From assembly GCA_021234155.1 (NCBI GenBank), contig JAJEKV010000655.1:1-64000 (forward strand): a stretch of 64,000 bases of DNA, read 5' to 3'. The notes beneath the pieces were generated by a model that had not been told where the DNA came from, ran no database searches, and saw only the letters and a program-made list of their open reading frames with translations. Below, one piece after another: positions 61,037 through 64,000 of this stretch (its first letter is position 1; every line of letters begins with the position of its first letter). The DNA comes from Isoetes taiwanensis. Lineage: Eukaryota; Streptophyta; Lycopodiopsida; Isoetales; Isoetaceae. Both the position numbers and the translations under genes were made by a program.

Positions 61037-62638
61037 ATGGAGCATTTCCTCCTCAGATCCATAGCTCTGCTACTTCTAATCTCATCAGTACACGCAGCTT
61101 CTAATTCTTCCCTCTGCAGCGGCACAAACATCTGTGGATCATATGGAATTTGTGACTCCGGCAGCTGTTCTTGCCCTAATACATTTGTTCTCAAGAGTTC
61201 TTCCAACAGCTTTGGAGGATGTCAAAAAGGAAGTGGGTACACCACAGCTTTCATCAAAATAACAGGAGTTACATTCTCTTCTAGTATAAATACAGAAAAG
61301 GCAAATGGAACTACTGCTTCCGATTCCGAATGCCTTGGTTTATGCAGCACAGACAGCAAATGCTTTGGAGCTTTTTTTAACGGAACAGGTCAGTCTTGCT
61401 ATTTGGCATACTCTGATATTGGTGAATTGGGCACTCTGTTAGCAGTAAAGGATCAGAGTTATGTAGCTTATCTTTGGGTGGGTGGGAAGAAAAAAGCCTC
61501 TTCCGTTGGTGCCATTATAGGTGCTATTTTTGGAGCTTTGCTCTTTTTGATCTTTGTTGGTTTGGTTGCATTGTATTTCTTCAAATATAAAAAGCCAACT
61601 GCTAAGAAATCCAAAGAAATGCCTCTGGAGATTGGTCTCAGAAGATACACATACGTTCAAATCAAAGAGATGACAAATTCATTTAGCAAAACTGTTGGAG
61701 AAGGAGGATTTGCCACTGTGTACAGAGGATGGACAGCAGCAGGCACAGATGTTGCTGTGAAGGTACTTAAAGAAGAAAATGGAGAATTTACTCAAGAAAT
61801 TTCAATTCTCGCCATGATTAGACACTGGAACCTTGTTGAGCTTGTAGGTTACTGCTATGAAGGGTCTCACAGAATTCTGGTCTATGAATACATGTCAAAA
61901 GGGTCTTTAGAAACTTGGATCTTTAAGAATACAGACTGCCCTTTGAGCTGGGAATGCAGATTTAACATAATGCTTGGAGTTGCAAGTGGTATGGTTTATT
62001 TGCATGAACAATGCAGAAGCAAAGTTTTACACTTAGATCTGAAGCCTCAGAACATACTACTGGATGCCCAATTCAATGCCAAAGTTGCTGATTTTGGTCT
62101 GTCTAGGCTGTTATCCAGAGATGAGAGTATGATAGCAACTCTGACAATCAGAGGAACTCCTACTTACATTGCACCAGAGTGCGTTACAGGAGGGAATATA
62201 ACTGAGAAGTCTGATGTCTACAGCTTTGGAGTTATTATGTTAGAAATTGTTGGTGGAAAACGGATTACTCACATGTCAGGGAGGACCCTTTCAGATGCAG
62301 TCTCAAGTTTTGAGAGGCAAGATTATTTCCCGTCTGAGCTTGTAGATCCTGCAATTATGAACTCTGTGGATAAACCTCAAGCTAAAAGGGTGATCCAGAT
62401 AGCATTCCTTTGCATGCAAGGGGAGCCATTTGAACGCCCTTCCATGTCTGCTGTTCTTCAAATGTTGCAGGGGACTGTGGCACCTATTATGCATTTTTTC
62501 CAGCAAAGGAAGCTCAAGGATAATTTCTCCTCTAGAACTTCTACCATATCTTTTGCTTCCAGTGGTAGTGGCCATGGCAGTTCTGCTTCTACAAGTGGCC
62601 AAACTAATATCTCCCAACCCCTTTCTGCTGGAAGATGA
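61037..62638 (+). CDS. PAN/Apple-domain receptor-like Ser/Thr kinase (SD2-5-like, no lectin domain)
   Basis: A complete intronless 533-residue membrane receptor kinase. The chosen ATG gives a signal peptide (1-20). The ectodomain has an EGF-like Cys cluster (27-62) and a PAN/Apple-like region (about 66-147, CSTDSKCFGAFF and CYLAYSDIGELG). A membrane span covers about 157-182. The kinase has GEGGFATV (221-228), VAVK with Lys242, Glu254 in helix C, HLDLKPQN (332-339, Asp334), DFG (352-354) and APE (379-381). All catalytic residues are present, but Arg of HRD is Leu, making it a non-RD kinase, a class often linked to immune signalling. A Ser/Thr-rich tail follows. SD2-5 relatives usually carry an N-terminal B-lectin domain of about 120 residues; none is present here or in an upstream frame. 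It should sense an extracellular ligand at the plasma membrane, but the ligand is unknown. Confidence 0.95.
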   Translation: MEHFLLRSIALLLLISSVHAASNSSLCSGTNICGSYGICDSGSCSCPNTFVLKSSSNSFGGCQKGSGYTTAFIKITGVTFSSSINTEKANGTTASDSECLGLCSTDSKCFGAFFNGTGQSCYLAYSDIGELGTLLAVKDQSYVAYLWVGGKKKASSVGAIIGAIFGALLFLIFVGLVALYFFKYKKPTAKKSKEMPLEIGLRRYTYVQIKEMTNSFSKTVGEGGFATVYRGWTAAGTDVAVKVLKEENGEFTQEISILAMIRHWNLVELVGYCYEGSHRILVYEYMSKGSLETWIFKNTDCPLSWECRFNIMLGVASGMVYLHEQCRSKVLHLDLKPQNILLDAQFNAKVADFGLSRLLSRDESMIATLTIRGTPTYIAPECVTGGNITEKSDVYSFGVIMLEIVGGKRITHMSGRTLSDAVSSFERQDYFPSELVDPAIMNSVDKPQAKRVIQIAFLCMQGEPFERPSMSAVLQMLQGTVAPIMHFFQQRKLKDNFSSRTSTISFASSGSGHGSSASTSGQTNISQPLSAGR

Positions 62639-63108
62639 GGCTTTTCCTTGTAATATTTCATATTTGTACAATCTTTGATGTGATAGAATAATCAAGTTCA
62701 ACTAGAGTTCTAAAAGTTGCTTTTCTTTTTCTTAAGCAATATATTAAAGTCAGGCTTCTAAATCCCCAAATAGCTCTAATCAGATAATTTGCCAGTAAAT
62801 ATCATGCTCCACTGGATTTTGAATATAAGCTAATGATTATTTGCCTACAAACCCCACAATTTTTTTGCTCGCAAATAAAAATGCGAACCAGAAAATAAGG
62901 ATTGTGATCGAAATTTAGGAGACTAACTCTCTGTTTTTCGATGCCTGATTAAAGCATTAGGTGTTAAAACAAATGGAAACAGTGGACACAATTATTGTTA
63001 TTAGATGCATCCTCAAGTAAGTTTTTGTGAAAGAAGAAGACACCAAAGCCATATTGTTCTATATAAACTCTAATGTTAGTTCTTTATTTATTTATTTTGT
63101 CTTCATTC
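62639..63108. other. 3' flank of the kinase gene
   Basis: AT-rich with several weak polyadenylation-like sites (AATAAT at about 62687, AATATA at about 62740). No other gene is seen. The minus-strand frame at 62701-62303 is a shadow of the kinase. Confidence 0.4.
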
Positions 63109-63252
63109 GTAAGTCAAATGTTTAAACAATTCTAAATATGTAGGTTTGACATTTCATTGGGATGGAAATCCTATTGATGTGTAAGTCAAATGTTTAAACA
63201 ATTCTAAATTTGTAGGTTTGACATTTCATTGGGATGGAAATCCTATTGATGT
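63109..63252. repeat. 72-bp perfect-period tandem duplication
   Basis: GTAAGTCAAATGTTTAAACA starts at 63109 and 63181; the two units differ at about one base (AATATG or AATTTG). A very recent duplication. Confidence 0.95.
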
Positions 63253-63295
63253 GTCTGCACCTCCCACCATCATAAAATTTCGTTAGGTATGTTAT

Positions 63296-63527
63296 TGTTT
63301 AACGGACTTTTTTTTTTTTTTGAAGGAACGGAACTGCTTTTTTATTCATATGATAGGAAGAATTACATCAACGATCCCACATGGATCTTATAGGAAGTAT
63401 TTCTGCACATATATGAAAAGTACAAAATATAATGTTTCAACTTTCATAGAGGACTACTACAGGAGAAGCCTCAACATCTTCACCCTCCATGGACTGAAAG
63501 AGAGGTGGAGAGGTGTTTAACGGACTT
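63296..63527 (-). mobile_element. 5'-truncated retroposon with target-site duplication
   Basis: TGTTTAACGGACTT flanks the insert at about 63297-63310 and again at 63514-63527. Just inside the left copy is a poly-T run (63309-63322), so the insert is on the minus strand with a poly-A tail, preceded by GAATAAAAAAGCAG. The insert is about 205 bp and ends in a short frame (EGEDVEASPVVVLYES). The tail sequence and duplication are the hallmarks of LINE-type target-primed insertion; the insert is probably the 3' end of a LINE. Confidence 0.7.
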
Positions 63528-64000
63528 AAAGAGAGGTGGAGCACCAATGGTGCACCATTTACCGATATCACAAACGGAGTAGCGCACGTGGCTAGGGTCT
63601 TAGTTGGATGCCCATATATAGGCCAGTGAATGCCATAATGGCACTTTGCATCTAGAAATTGCATGCAAGCTATAGCGCCGTGAACAATGTACCTCCAAGC
63701 ATTGCCGCGTGTTTAATAGTTTCTAATAACTATGCCAAAATTTAAAATGGTCGAGGATAGAATGACAAGCCAACATAATGTTAATATCTAAACTTATTTT
63801 CTCTATTCTAAAATTTTATATAAACCTTATTTAGAACTGATACCAAAATAAGCAATATTTATTCCCGACTTTTCTATTCAATGTGCAAAATTATATATGT
63901 TTCACATAGTAAAGGCATTCTAATTGTATGCTCCATTGAACTTCCTTTTCCTTCTTGCAACATACTATCCAGATTATACGGCTTAAAGGACCATGTTTAT
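63528..64000. other. AT-rich flank
   Basis: No gene, RNA or repeat recognised. It begins with AAAGAGAGGTGGAG, which resembles the 5' edge of the adjacent retroposon (63498-63510). Confidence 0.5.

Overview
This is nuclear DNA from a land plant with a large, repeat-rich genome. Evidence for this is a plant-type PAN/Apple receptor-like kinase with a non-RD kinase domain, plant CACTA (En/Spm) transposases, a non-LTR retrotransposon, an LTR retrotransposon with a tRNA-Met-type primer site, and long AT-rich intergenic DNA. A fern or gymnosperm would fit, but the sequence does not decide it. The only intact host gene is the kinase at 61037-62638. Almost everything to its left is mobile or tandemly repeated DNA.

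Layout. 1-7375 holds the end of a GC-rich tandem array (array A, about 1.09 kb per unit). 7376 to about 15860 is a CACTA-type body read on the minus strand: a spliced SET-domain-like gene, then a TNP2 transposase (Transposase_21, DUF4218, DUF4216), then a second short minus-strand gene. A small conserved plus-strand ORF lies between the last two. About 15860-24220 is a mosaic of GC-rich motif blocks, AT-rich DNA, minisatellites, a GA-rich tract and unrecognised minus-strand coding-like stretches. 24220-36395 is array B (ten full-length repeat intervals plus ends), followed by a second copy of the CACTA body (36396 to about 44880). Copy B continues through a GC-rich subterminal region to a canonical CACTACAAG end at 45358. 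The array-plus-body module therefore occurs twice with an offset of about 29 kb.

Right of the CACTA end lie a coiled-coil/Cys-rich minus-strand ORF that the element appears to interrupt (45359-46080), a minus-strand LINE with a reverse transcriptase (about 46440-48835), and an LTR retrotransposon (48836-54074) with 2.4-kb LTRs but only about 0.4 kb of interior. Then come a 183-bp minisatellite, about 5.7 kb of apparently empty AT-rich DNA, the kinase gene, and a small 5'-truncated retroposon with target-site duplications (63296-63527).

The most unusual features are the SET-like gene inside the CACTA body, the repeated coupling of that body to the 1.09-kb satellite, and a GC-rich 19-base motif (GGCGTCGTTTAGCGGCGTC) that marks element ends and the mosaic between them. 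Indels in the repeats cluster at CG-containing runs, while AT-rich parts of the same copies match closely. Some of the apparent frameshifts may therefore be sequencing or consensus errors.
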